A stretch of DNA of 64,000 nucleotides. It comes from Borborobacter arsenicus (lineage in GTDB: Bacteria > Pseudomonadota > Alphaproteobacteria > Rhizobiales > Rhizobiaceae). The notes under the pieces were generated by a model. The model saw only the letters and a list, made by a program, of their open reading frames with translations. It was not told the DNA's origin and did no database searches. Position numbers and translations under genes: made by a program. The stretch lies in assembly GCF_003934165.1 (NCBI RefSeq), contig NZ_RKST01000007.1, forward strand, positions 62,001-126,000, given 5' to 3'. Positions 8,338-17,206 of this stretch are shown one piece after another (the first letter of the stretch is position 1; each line of letters begins with the position of its first letter).

Positions 8338-10407
8338 ATGAGCAGCCGTTTGTCCGCCGATATCGGCGGCACCTTTACCGATCTCGTTCTGCTCGACGAG
8401 GCCGGCCATCTGCACGTCCAGAAGACGCCATCGACCCCTGACGACTTCAAAAACGGCGTATTGAACGGCGTCCAGATCACCCTTGCGGCAGCCAACGAGA
8501 CCCGCGGCAAGGGCACCGAGATCGCGATGAAGGACGTCGAATACTTCGTGCATGGCGCGACCGTGGTGCTGAATGCCCTCATCCAGCGCAAGCTGCCGAC
8601 AACCGCGCTGGTGACAACGGCGGGCTTCCGCGACGTGCTCGAGATCATGCGCACCAACAATCCGTTCATGTACGACATGCGCTATGTGAAGCCGGCACCG
8701 CTGATACCGCGCCGCCTGCGCTTCGAGATCGGCGAGCGTGTCCTCCATACCGGCGAGGTGATGACGGAACTGGACGAAGCCGGTGTGCGCGAAGTCGCCT
8801 TGAAACTGAAGGCATCGGGTGCCACGGCGGTGGCCGTGTGCCTCATCCATGCCTATGCCAACCCGGCCCATGAGCAGCGCGTCCGCGACATCATTTGCGA
8901 AACATGCCCCGACATGGTGGTGTGCCTTTCATCGGAAGTCGCTGGCGAGCAGCGCGAATTCGAGCGCACCTCGACCACCAGCATCAACGCAGCGACCGTG
9001 CCGATCATCACTTCTTATCTCGACCGCCTCAGCGGCGAGTTGCGCGACCTTGGCCTGCAGCGCGATCTTTACGTAATGCAGTCGAATGGCGGCGTCATCA
9101 CCTCGAATGTGGCGCGCGACCTGCCTGTCCGCACCGTTCTGTCGGGTCCGAGCGGCGGCGTGGTGGGCGGTGCCTATCTCGCCAACGAAATCGGCCTCGA
9201 CAATGTGGTCACGCTCGACATGGGTGGCACCAGCACCGACATCGGTCTGGTAGCGCATGGCCGCGCCGTCACCGTCGATGAAAGCCATGTCGACGGCTGG
9301 CCGATCCTGGCGCCGATGATCGAGATCCTGGCGATCGGCGCTGGCGGCGGCAGCATCGGCTGGCTGGACTCGGGCGGCGGCCTTCGTGTCGGCCCGCAGA
9401 GCGCGGGTGCCGTTCCCGGCCCGGTCTGCTATCGCCGCGGCGGCGACGAGCCGACGGTGTCGGATGCCTGCCTGGTGCTCAGCCGGCTTGACCCGGACTA
9501 TTTCCTCGGCGGCCGCATGGATCTCGACGTTGATGGCGCCAATTGGGTCATCTCAGAAAAGGTCGCCGGTCCGCTCAAGATGAGCAAGGAGGAAGCGGCC
9601 CAGGGAATGATTACCGTCGTCACTGCTAACATGGCCAAGGCGATGCGCCAGATCCTTGTCGCACGTGGCCTCGATCCGCGCGATTTCACGCTGATGGCAT
9701 TCGGCGGGGCGGGCGGCATGGTGGTCGGCGACCTGTTGCGGGCGAGCGACGTCAAGCGCGCGCTGGTACCGAACAATCCCGGCGCGCTTTGTGCCATCGG
9801 CATGCTGGTCACCGATTTCCGCTACGACGCCTCGGCAACGCTGGTGCGGGCGCTGAAGTCGGCGGACGCCGACGAGGTTGCCAAAGTGTTTGCACGGCTC
9901 GACACCGAAGCCCGTGGCAAGCTGGTCGAGGAGGGCCTGCGCGCCGAGGACGTGCTGGTCGAGCGCTATGTCGACGTGCGCTATGTCGGGCAGGAATATT
10001 ATCTCAAGATCCCGGTCGACGATGGCCCGCTCGACGTGGCCATGCTGGAAACGGAATTCAACAAGGAGCACGAACGGGTCTACGGCTACTCGACCTCACT
10101 GTTCCCGTGCGAGTTCGTCAATCTGCGCTTGACCGCGCTCGGCAAGGTGATGCGTCCGAAATTCCCGACCTACGCCGCCCGCAGCGCTGCCGATGGGCCG
10201 CTGAAGCCCGACACCCGCCGCCAGGTCTATTTCGGCGGCCGCTTTGCTGACACGCCGATCTACCGGATCGAAAGCCTGCGGCCCGGCGACACCATGATGG
10301 GGCCGCTGGTCATCGAAGACCCGAACTCGACGGTTGTCGTGCTCGCCGATCAGCAGGCGACGGTCGATGGCTACAAGAACATCCTGATTGAGGAAATCGA
10401 CGCCTGA
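8338..10407 (+). CDS. hyuA: Hydantoinase/oxoprolinase subunit A
   Basis: A 689-aa HyuA-type protein with an actin-like ATPase fold. It starts with the phosphate loop ADIGGTFTDLVLLDE, then LSGPSGGVVGG and LDMGGTSTDIG, with GAGGGSIGW and FGGAGGM further on. GGGAGG stands 8-9 bases before the ATG. In the N-methylhydantoinase/5-oxoprolinase family this subunit phosphorylates the cyclic imide or lactam so that subunit B can open the ring. The length matches family members (about 680-700 aa). With the carbamoyl hydrolase upstream and HyuB downstream it forms an ATP-dependent ring-opening system; N-methylhydantoin is the best-known substrate of this combination. Confidence 0.85.
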   Translation: MSSRLSADIGGTFTDLVLLDEAGHLHVQKTPSTPDDFKNGVLNGVQITLAAANETRGKGTEIAMKDVEYFVHGATVVLNALIQRKLPTTALVTTAGFRDVLEIMRTNNPFMYDMRYVKPAPLIPRRLRFEIGERVLHTGEVMTELDEAGVREVALKLKASGATAVAVCLIHAYANPAHEQRVRDIICETCPDMVVCLSSEVAGEQREFERTSTTSINAATVPIITSYLDRLSGELRDLGLQRDLYVMQSNGGVITSNVARDLPVRTVLSGPSGGVVGGAYLANEIGLDNVVTLDMGGTSTDIGLVAHGRAVTVDESHVDGWPILAPMIEILAIGAGGGSIGWLDSGGGLRVGPQSAGAVPGPVCYRRGGDEPTVSDACLVLSRLDPDYFLGGRMDLDVDGANWVISEKVAGPLKMSKEEAAQGMITVVTANMAKAMRQILVARGLDPRDFTLMAFGGAGGMVVGDLLRASDVKRALVPNNPGALCAIGMLVTDFRYDASATLVRALKSADADEVAKVFARLDTEARGKLVEEGLRAEDVLVERYVDVRYVGQEYYLKIPVDDGPLDVAMLETEFNKEHERVYGYSTSLFPCEFVNLRLTALGKVMRPKFPTYAARSAADGPLKPDTRRQVYFGGRFADTPIYRIESLRPGDTMMGPLVIEDPNSTVVVLADQQATVDGYKNILIEEIDA

Positions 10408-10455
10408 GCGCGCTCGACCGTCTCGATGAGAACTAGGATTGAAAAGGGGAAACTC

Positions 10456-12237
10456 ATGTCGAATGTAGCGCCTATGAGAGCGGCAAACACCACAGAACAG
10501 GTCCAGATCGACCCGATCACGCTCGAAGTCGTACGCGCTGGACTGGTGTCCATCGTGCACGAAATGTCGATCACGATGGACCGCACGTCTTACTCGACGA
10601 TTATCCGCGAAGTGCACGATTACAGTTGCGTGCTGTTTGACGGGCAGGGCCGGCTGATCGCCCAGGCCGAGGGCATACCGATCTTCAATGGCAGCATGAA
10701 TTTCGTCATCGATGCCGTGCTTGCCCGCTTCCCGGTCGCGGAAATGCAGCCCGGCGATATCTTCATCTCCAACGATCCCTATACCGGGGGCGGCACGCAC
10801 AAGAACGACATCAACATCGTCATGCCGATCTTCTGGGAAGGCGAGGTGGTAATGCTGAGCGCCAGCAAAGCCCATCACCTCGACATCGGCGGGAAAGACC
10901 CGGGAAGCTGGTCCTCGGATGCGCGCAACACCTTCCAGGAAGGGCTGAGCATTCCGCCGATGAAGCTGGCGACAAGAGGGGTGATCAACGAGGCCATCAC
11001 CGAGATCCTGTTTGCCAATATGCGCGTTCCGCAACTTTCGCGCGGTGACTTTGCCGCGCAGATCGCGGCCGGCAAGACGGCCGAACTGCGCGCGCATGCC
11101 TGGCTCAAGAAGAACGGCATCGCCTTGTTCAAGAGTGCGGTGAACGAACTGATCAACCATGGCGAGCGCATCACCAGGGCGGCCATCGAGAAGATTCCGG
11201 ACGGTGTCTACAAGGCGAGCGGCTTTGCTGACTCCGATGGTGTCACGGACGATCCGATCCGCATTGCGGTCACCGTCACGGTGAAGGGCGGCGACATCCA
11301 TGTCGACTTCACCGGCAGCGACAAGCAGCGCGAAGGTGCCGCCGGCAACTGTCACTGGGTCAATACGGTGTCGATGACGCGCGAGTTCATCATGTTCCTG
11401 ACCGACATCGCCCTGGGCGGCAACGAAGGCTCTTACAAGCCCATCCATGTGATCGCACCAAAAGGCTCGGTGTTCCGCCCCAGTTATCCCGCGCCGGTCA
11501 CCACCGGCATGGGCGACATGGGTACGCGGCTGATCGAGCTTCTCTTCCAGGCACTTGCCGACGTGCTGCCGCAGGAGGTGATCGCCGGGACGTTCGGCAA
11601 CTTCAGTTGCCTCACGCTGGCCGGTTTCGATGAGGAGACCGGCGTTGAGTTCGTGCACTTCTCGCCCTATGCCGGCGGGTGGGGCGGTCGTTCTCATGCG
11701 GACGGCAACAGCGCGATGGTGTCGCTCGGCAGCGGCGACAATTTCAACGTGCCCTGCGAGGTCATGGAAACCAAATTCCCTGGCCTCGTTGCCAAGCAGT
11801 ACCGTTTGATCGAACGCTCCGCGGGTGCCGGCCGGCACCGGGGTGGCTACGGCATCGCCTATGACTATCTGATGACCCTTCCGGGCGAGTTCACCGTTGC
11901 GCTTGACCGCGACAAATATCCGCCTTACGGCCTGTTTGGTGGCCGCAACGGGCGCCCAAGCGGACTTGTCGTCAATCCGGGCAGCGACCAGGAGCGCGTC
12001 TATGCCCGTGCCAGCGGCGTCAAGGTTCCGGCCGGAACCGTGATCAGCCATCGCACCGCCGGCGGTGGCGGCTATGGCAATCCGGCCGAGCGCGATCCGC
12101 AACTGGTGCTCGATGATGTGCTGGACGGGCTGATCACCATTGAAGACGCAGCATCCGATTACGGCGTGTCTATCGATCCGGCAGCGCTCACCATTGATCG
12201 CCCGGCTACGGAGCGGCTTCGCTCGGCCATGACCTGA
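10456..12237 (+). CDS. hyuB: Hydantoinase/oxoprolinase subunit B
   Basis: A 593-aa HyuB-type subunit (MSITMDRTSYSTIIREVHDY, DGQGRLIAQAEGIP, NDPYTGGGTHKND, then SAGAGRHRGGYG near the C-terminus). I place the start at 10456, because AAGGGG lies 8 bases before it; the in-frame ATG at 10426 has no ribosome site. It carries the metal-dependent ring hydrolysis step. The arrangement hydrolase-hyuA-hyuB followed directly by importer genes indicates uptake and opening of a hydantoin-like ring. Confidence 0.85.
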   Translation: MSNVAPMRAANTTEQVQIDPITLEVVRAGLVSIVHEMSITMDRTSYSTIIREVHDYSCVLFDGQGRLIAQAEGIPIFNGSMNFVIDAVLARFPVAEMQPGDIFISNDPYTGGGTHKNDINIVMPIFWEGEVVMLSASKAHHLDIGGKDPGSWSSDARNTFQEGLSIPPMKLATRGVINEAITEILFANMRVPQLSRGDFAAQIAAGKTAELRAHAWLKKNGIALFKSAVNELINHGERITRAAIEKIPDGVYKASGFADSDGVTDDPIRIAVTVTVKGGDIHVDFTGSDKQREGAAGNCHWVNTVSMTREFIMFLTDIALGGNEGSYKPIHVIAPKGSVFRPSYPAPVTTGMGDMGTRLIELLFQALADVLPQEVIAGTFGNFSCLTLAGFDEETGVEFVHFSPYAGGWGGRSHADGNSAMVSLGSGDNFNVPCEVMETKFPGLVAKQYRLIERSAGAGRHRGGYGIAYDYLMTLPGEFTVALDRDKYPPYGLFGGRNGRPSGLVVNPGSDQERVYARASGVKVPAGTVISHRTAGGGGYGNPAERDPQLVLDDVLDGLITIEDAASDYGVSIDPAALTIDRPATERLRSAMT

Positions 12238-12245
12238 GCTTCTGG

Positions 12246-12267
12246 CCTGCCGGCTCCGGCCGGCGGG
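12246..12267 (+). terminator. hairpin with pyrimidine tail after hyuB
   Basis: An 8-bp stem (CCTGCCGG with CCGGCGGG, one G-U pair, 6-nt loop) directly after the hyuB stop, followed by TCTTCTTCTCCTT. It may partly terminate transcription between the enzyme genes and the importer genes. Confidence 0.4.
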
Positions 12268-12353
12268 TCTTCTTCTCCTTAACGATAGAAAAACGGGAAC
12301 TGGTTGACTGGCGACCGGCATGACGCCGCTCGCGGTAATGGGAGACTACCGCA

Positions 12354-13718
12354 ATGGACAAGCCCATCGAAAACACATCACAACAGGCAATCAATACGGG
12401 CCGCCGCTCATTCCTTCGTGGCGCCGGATTGTCCGCCACAGCAGCAGGCGCGGCTTCTCTCGGCCTTCTGGCGGAGCTGAACAAGGAGGCGCAAGCCTCA
12501 TCGAGCAATCCCATTCCGATCGGCTGCATGGCCGGGCTGTCGGGCTGGCCGGCAGCCGAGGCGCTGGAGACGAAGCGTGGCTTCGAGCTTGCCATCGAGG
12601 AGATCAACGCGGCCGGTGGTATTCTTGGTCGTCCGCTCGAAGGCCATGTCGTCGACACGAAGAACCCGAATGCCGAGGAGGTCACCGGGGCGGCGAACCT
12701 GCTGATTGACCGCTATGGCGTGCACGCCATCGTGAACGGCCACAATATCGGTGCGCAGAATGCCGAATATGAACCGATCGCGGATGCCGGCATCGTCTAC
12801 ATTCATACCAATACGCTGCTGTCGCACGAGAAACTCGTCGAGAAGGACCCCGAGCGCTATTTCGGCATCTTCATGGGCGACCCATCGGAATACTGGTACG
12901 GCCCCGGCTGGCTGCGCTTTGCCGCGCATCTGCGCGATTCAGGGCAATGGAAGCCGCGCAACAACAAGGTGGCTCTGATCGCCGGCTCCAGTGATTACAG
13001 CATCAACGTCATCAGGGCCGCCGAAAAGACCGCCGCGCAGTTCGGCTGGGAAATCGTCATGGGCCCCGAGATCGTGAAGACGCCTGCGACCGAATGGGGA
13101 CCGGTTCTTTCCAAGCTGCGCGAAGCCGATCCCGCTCTGCTGCTGCATTCCCACCTTGCGGCGGGCGACATCGCGCAGTTCATGATCCAGTTCCGGCAGC
13201 AGCCTACCGAAACGCTAATCTATTTCCCGTGGGGGCCGCTCCAGGCGGCGTTCCGCGAAATCGGCGGGGAAAGCGCCGAGGGCGTCATCAGTTCCACCGT
13301 CATGGGACTGCTGGAAGACCCGATGGGCAAGGCCTTCATGGAAAAATACAGCAAGCGCTTCGATCTTGTCGCCGGCTCGACCGGCGCGATATCTGGCTGC
13401 GTACCCTATGGCCTGCTGCACCACTACGCCATTGCAGCCGCCATCGCCGGCGGGACGGGCGAGCCCGGTAATGTCGAGCAGAACGGGAAGGTGGCGCGCG
13501 TGCTCAGAAGTACGCCTTTCCGCACCGTATTCGGCACCATCAACTACCATCCGCAATGGCAGTCGGCGATCCCTTATCCGGACCTGGAGGAGCGTGATCC
13601 ATCGCTCGGCATGCCGCATCTGTTCTATCAGGTGCAGGACCATCAGCAGCAGCCGAAGCTCATCGCACCCGTACCCTACGATGCGAATGCCTTCGTCCTG
13701 CCGCCCTGGCTTTCCTAA
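12354..13718 (+). CDS. Branched-chain/amide-type ABC substrate-binding protein, Tat-exported
   Basis: A 454-aa type-I periplasmic binding protein of the UrtA/FmdD/AmiC group (GCMAGLSGWPAAEALETKRG, INAAGGILGRPLEG, NGHNIGAQNAEYEPIAD). The N-terminus holds a twin-arginine signal (GRRSFLRGAGLSATAAG, about residues 14-30), so it is exported folded. GGGAGA precedes the ATG. FmdD/UrtA relatives bind short amides or urea, which fits a carbamoyl or hydantoin compound as ligand. It opens the importer genes that follow. Unlike the other four binding-protein genes here it has no hairpin after its stop. Confidence 0.8.
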   Translation: MDKPIENTSQQAINTGRRSFLRGAGLSATAAGAASLGLLAELNKEAQASSSNPIPIGCMAGLSGWPAAEALETKRGFELAIEEINAAGGILGRPLEGHVVDTKNPNAEEVTGAANLLIDRYGVHAIVNGHNIGAQNAEYEPIADAGIVYIHTNTLLSHEKLVEKDPERYFGIFMGDPSEYWYGPGWLRFAAHLRDSGQWKPRNNKVALIAGSSDYSINVIRAAEKTAAQFGWEIVMGPEIVKTPATEWGPVLSKLREADPALLLHSHLAAGDIAQFMIQFRQQPTETLIYFPWGPLQAAFREIGGESAEGVISSTVMGLLEDPMGKAFMEKYSKRFDLVAGSTGAISGCVPYGLLHHYAIAAAIAGGTGEPGNVEQNGKVARVLRSTPFRTVFGTINYHPQWQSAIPYPDLEERDPSLGMPHLFYQVQDHQQQPKLIAPVPYDANAFVLPPWLS

Positions 13719-13742
13719 GCCGATATTGCCGGGGCATATCCG

Positions 13743-14549
13743 ATGAGGACAGAAACCGACGATACGCTGTTGTCCTGCGAGAACATCGTCAAGCGATACG
13801 GCGCCCTGACTGCGGTCGACCGGCTGAGCCTGCAGGTGAGGGCCGGCGAGGTCCTTGGTATCGGCGGACCCAATGGCGCCGGCAAGACGACCTTGTTCGA
13901 CATGATTTCCGGCGTGACGAAGGCAACGGAAGGCCGGATCGTCTTCAAGAGCCGCGACATAACGCGACTCCCACCCCATAAGGCGAGCCCGCAAGGGCTC
14001 GCCCGGACCTTCCAGCTCAACGCTGCTTTCGATTCGCTCTCGGTCGAGGAAAACGTGCTGTGCTCGGCCTATTTCGGCCGCGCCAATATCCTGTTTCCGC
14101 AGCTTCGCTATCCGCCGGCGACGCGGGAGGCCGCTCGTGCAGCCCTTTCCACCACCGGGCTCGAAGCTGCCCACGACCGGAAGGCCGGCAGCCTGACGGT
14201 ATTGCAGCGCAAGCAGTTGATGATCGCCTGCGCGCTGGCGACCCGTCCTTCCGTGCTGCTTCTTGACGAGCCCGTCGGCGGGCTCAACGTCGCCGAGATC
14301 GACCAGACCATCGAGATGATCGACAAGGTCCGGAACGAATGGCCGGTCACGATCATCCTGATCGAACATGTGATGCGCTTCCTGGTGGCGCTGTGCGACC
14401 GGATCGTGATCATGCATCACGGCCGCAAGATCTACGAAGGTCCGATCTCCGGGCTTGCCGGCGACCGCCAGGTGGTCGAAGTCTATCTTGGCGAGGGGGC
14501 CGCCAGGCGGCTCCGGGATGCGGCCGAAAGGCAGGCCTGCCATGCATAG
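13743..14549 (+). CDS. LivG-type ABC ATPase
   Basis: A 268-aa ATPase with Walker A GPNGAGKTTLFD, signature-region LTVLQRKQLMIACAL and Walker B VLLLDEPVGGLN. The signature is LTVLQRKQL where LSGGQ is usual, as seen in some members of this branch. The last bases overlap the start of the second ATPase gene. It belongs to the importer whose binding protein lies just upstream. Confidence 0.82.
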   Translation: MRTETDDTLLSCENIVKRYGALTAVDRLSLQVRAGEVLGIGGPNGAGKTTLFDMISGVTKATEGRIVFKSRDITRLPPHKASPQGLARTFQLNAAFDSLSVEENVLCSAYFGRANILFPQLRYPPATREAARAALSTTGLEAAHDRKAGSLTVLQRKQLMIACALATRPSVLLLDEPVGGLNVAEIDQTIEMIDKVRNEWPVTIILIEHVMRFLVALCDRIVIMHHGRKIYEGPISGLAGDRQVVEVYLGEGAARRLRDAAERQACHA

Positions 14550-15271
14550 CGGCCTTCCCGCACCACTGCTCGACATTACCCGGGTTTCAGCCGGTTACGG
14601 TTCATTCACGGTGCTGCGCGATGTCTCGATCAGCATCCGGCCGGGTACGGTCTTCGGCATCATCGGCCCCAACGGCCATGGCAAGACGACGCTGATGAAT
14701 GCGATTTCCGGTTTCGTGAGATTGTCAAAGGGCAGTATCCGGTTGGGCGGGCAAAGGATCGATGGCCTGCCGCCGCACAGGATCGCAGCGAGCGGGGTTG
14801 CCCATATTCCGCAAGGTGATCTGGTGTTTCCGGACCTGTCCGTATTCGAGAACCTGTCGATGGGTGCCTATCTGGAGCGATCAGCGGCGCGGCAGCGTGA
14901 GCGGCTGGACTATGTCTATTCGATCTTTCCCAAGCTCGGGCAGCGCAGCAATCAGTGCGCCAGCAGCCTTTCGGGCGGAGAGAGGCGTATGCTTGCTATA
15001 GGCCGTGGCCTTATGGGCGACAGCCGCCTCCTGTTGGTCGATGAACCGTCGCTCGGCCTTGCGCCGATCATCATCGAACAGATTTACGAAGTCCTTCGTG
15101 TGCTCAAAAAAAAGCGGCCTGACGATAGTGGTGGTGGAGGAAAATCCTGCCCGCCTCACCGACCTGGCCGATGAAGTTCATCTGATCGACAACGGCGCAG
15201 TGGTCTGGTGCGGGCATCCATCCGAACTAGAGCAGAACGACGCCTTGCTCCAAACCTATCTGGGAGCGTGA
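14542..15271 (+). pseudogene. LivF-type ABC ATPase gene with a frameshift at an A8 run
   Basis: The frame opens at ATG 14542 (MHSGLPAPLLDITRVSAGYG) and carries Walker A GPNGHGKTTLMN, signature LSGGERRMLAIGRG and Walker B LLLVDEPSLGLAP. At 15106-15113 eight A's replace the seven needed to stay in frame. The literal frame then runs into an unrelated tail and stops at 15174 (210 aa). The expected C-terminus (SGLTIVVVEENPARLTDLAD, ending QTYLGA) continues in the +1 frame to 15271, two bases before the LivH start. The intact product would be about 242 aa. Causes could be a homopolymer sequencing error, a real mutation, or transcriptional slippage on A8 restoring a fraction of full-length protein. 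Confidence 0.75.
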
Positions 15272-15272
15272 G

Positions 15273-16154
15273 ATGGTTGGATCCATACTGCAAATTCTCG
15301 TCAGCACGCTCACGCTCGGCGGCATATATGCCATCAGCGCCATCGGCCTCGCACTGTTATGGGGCGTCATGGGCATGCTCAACATGGCCCAGGGCGCGCT
15401 GATGGCTGTCGGGGCCTACGCTTCTGTCTACGCAGTCGCGCAGTTGGGCATTCCCTGGATGCTCGGCTTGCCTGCGGCCGTCATCATAGGCGGCATCTGC
15501 GGCTGGCTGCTGTTTTTTGCCAGTGTCCGGTGGATGCTTGGCTCTGCGGGCTACGAAACCAACATCATCATCGTGACGGTGGGTTTTGCCATCGCGGTAA
15601 AAAGCCTGCTGATCATTGCCTTTTCCGGCTATCCGAAGCGCCAGCCCTTCACGCTGGAAGGCGGCTTCCAGCTCGCCGGCACCATGGTGCCATATCAGAC
15701 CGTTCTAATCGTCTCGGTCACGCTCACATTGATGCTTGCGCTGACGGCGATACTTTACAAGACGCGCATGGGCCTTGCCATCCGGGCCACTGCGCAGGGC
15801 AGGCGCGCGGCCGCTCTCATGGGCGTGCCCGCCGAGCGGGTATTCCTGCAAGTGATGATGATCTGCGGTGCCCTGGCGGCAATCTCGGGCGTACTGGTCT
15901 CGTCGATTGCCAATGTCTCGCCAGCGCTTGGTGACGACGCCATGCTCAAAGTCTTCATCATCTGCGTGGTGGCGGGCCTTGGAAATATCCCCGGAACGAT
16001 CCTTGTTTCCTTCCTGCTCGCACTGGTCGAGGTGACGATCCAATACGCTGTCGCCTCAAAATGGGGCTTCCCCGTCATGCTGTGCGCCGCGATCCTCATT
16101 CTGATCTGGCGCCCCGCGGGCATCTTCGGAAATGAGCGGATCGCGAGAAATTGA
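15273..16154 (+). CDS. LivH-type ABC permease
   Basis: A 293-aa hydrophobic permease (LGGIYAISAIGLALLWGVMG, MLNMAQGALMAVGAYAS, GLAIRATAQGRRAAALMGVP as the cytoplasmic loop, then IICVVAGLGNIPGT). It starts 1 base after the stop of the restored LivF frame, so translation of LivF through the A8 site would matter for coupling. Its 3' end overlaps or abuts the LivM gene. Forms the channel of the hydantoin-operon importer together with LivM. Confidence 0.82.
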   Translation: MVGSILQILVSTLTLGGIYAISAIGLALLWGVMGMLNMAQGALMAVGAYASVYAVAQLGIPWMLGLPAAVIIGGICGWLLFFASVRWMLGSAGYETNIIIVTVGFAIAVKSLLIIAFSGYPKRQPFTLEGGFQLAGTMVPYQTVLIVSVTLTLMLALTAILYKTRMGLAIRATAQGRRAAALMGVPAERVFLQVMMICGALAAISGVLVSSIANVSPALGDDAMLKVFIICVVAGLGNIPGTILVSFLLALVEVTIQYAVASKWGFPVMLCAAILILIWRPAGIFGNERIARN

Positions 16155-16162
16155 GAGCCTCA

Positions 16163-17152
16163 ATGATGACCACGACCCGACAGCACGTTCTTCTCTATTT
16201 TTCGCTGCTCATTGCCCTGGCGCTTGTGCCTGCAGTGGATTCCTCGCGCTATCTGCTCGGCCAGTTGACCCTCTTCCTCATATGGGTTGGCGTGGTGACG
16301 CAGTGGAACCTGGTGTTCGGCGTCGCCGGCATCTTTTCCCTGGCGCAGATGATGGTGTTTGCCATCGGTGGCTACGTCGCGGCGATGCTTGCCACGCACC
16401 TTGGATGGTCGATGTGGGCAGGCGTCCCGGTTGCCGGCCTGGCGGCGGTTCTGGCCAGCACCGTCATCGGCTTTGCGACACTGCGCCAGCGCGGCGCTTA
16501 TGTTGCATTGCTTACGCTTGCATTGGCATGCGCCATGCAGGCGCTGATCATCGTCGATACGGACTGCTTCTCGCTGGACGACGGCGTTTGCCTGACGCTG
16601 ACAGGTGGCGCCAGCGGGCTGTCGAGATTCGGAGACTTCGGCTTTCGCGAGTGGTTCGGCTATAGCTATGCGACGATCGGAAATTTCTATCTGGCTCTGC
16701 TTCTTACGGCACTGGGTAGCGCTTTCGCTTTCACGGTGATCAACAGTCCGCTCGGCCACGCCTTCCGTGCCTTGCGCGACAATCCGGTCTGCGCGGCTGC
16801 GCGCGGCATCGATCGGGTCAAGTACCAGGTCATGGTCTTCTCAATTTCCGCATTCTTCACCGGATTGTTCGGCGGGTTCTACGCGGGCCACTACAAAGCG
16901 ATCGGCCCGACCGTGCTCGACATCTCCACCCTGCTGTTTCTGTTGTCGGCCATGATTGTCGGCGGTGTCGGTCGCTTCTGGGGGCCGCTCCTTGGTTGTG
17001 CAGTGCTTATGTTTTTTGACGAGCTGGTGAAGGATCTTGTCGAATGGCGCATGGTTGGTATCGGCCTCTTTACCGCCGTCTTCGTAGTCGTTTGCCCGCA
17101 TGGCATTGTCGGACTATGCGAGCGGCTTGCACCACGCACGCCGCTTCGCTGA
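16163..17152 (+). CDS. LivM-type ABC permease
   Basis: A 329-aa permease of the LivM/UrtC branch (WNLVFGVAGIFSLAQMMVFA, GHAFRALRDNPVCAAARGID, MIVGGVGRFWGPLLG). I use ATG 16163; a TTG at 16151 overlapping the LivH stop is possible. Its 3' end faces the aldehyde dehydrogenase gene across a bidirectional hairpin. It completes the SBP-ATPase-ATPase-permease-permease set. Confidence 0.82.
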   Translation: MMTTTRQHVLLYFSLLIALALVPAVDSSRYLLGQLTLFLIWVGVVTQWNLVFGVAGIFSLAQMMVFAIGGYVAAMLATHLGWSMWAGVPVAGLAAVLASTVIGFATLRQRGAYVALLTLALACAMQALIIVDTDCFSLDDGVCLTLTGGASGLSRFGDFGFREWFGYSYATIGNFYLALLLTALGSAFAFTVINSPLGHAFRALRDNPVCAAARGIDRVKYQVMVFSISAFFTGLFGGFYAGHYKAIGPTVLDISTLLFLLSAMIVGGVGRFWGPLLGCAVLMFFDELVKDLVEWRMVGIGLFTAVFVVVCPHGIVGLCERLAPRTPLR

Positions 17153-17174
17153 ACTATAGACATTCGCCGGCGTG

Positions 17175-17206
17175 CTGAAGAGTGCGACCGCCCAGCGCCT
17201 CTTCAG
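17175..17206. terminator. bidirectional hairpin between livM and gabD
   Basis: CTGAAGAG (17175-17182) pairs with CTCTTCAG (17199-17206), and the inner GCG pairs with CGC leaving one bulged T. The genes on the two sides converge here, and the right arm overlaps the stop codon of the leftward gene. It is a natural position for a shared terminator. Confidence 0.5.

Noticed and set aside
10096-12321. 741-codon open frame on the minus strand
   Set aside because: It lies wholly opposite hyuB and the end of hyuA, has low-complexity Arg/Asp/His composition and no domain; it comes from the GC-rich third positions of the plus-strand genes.
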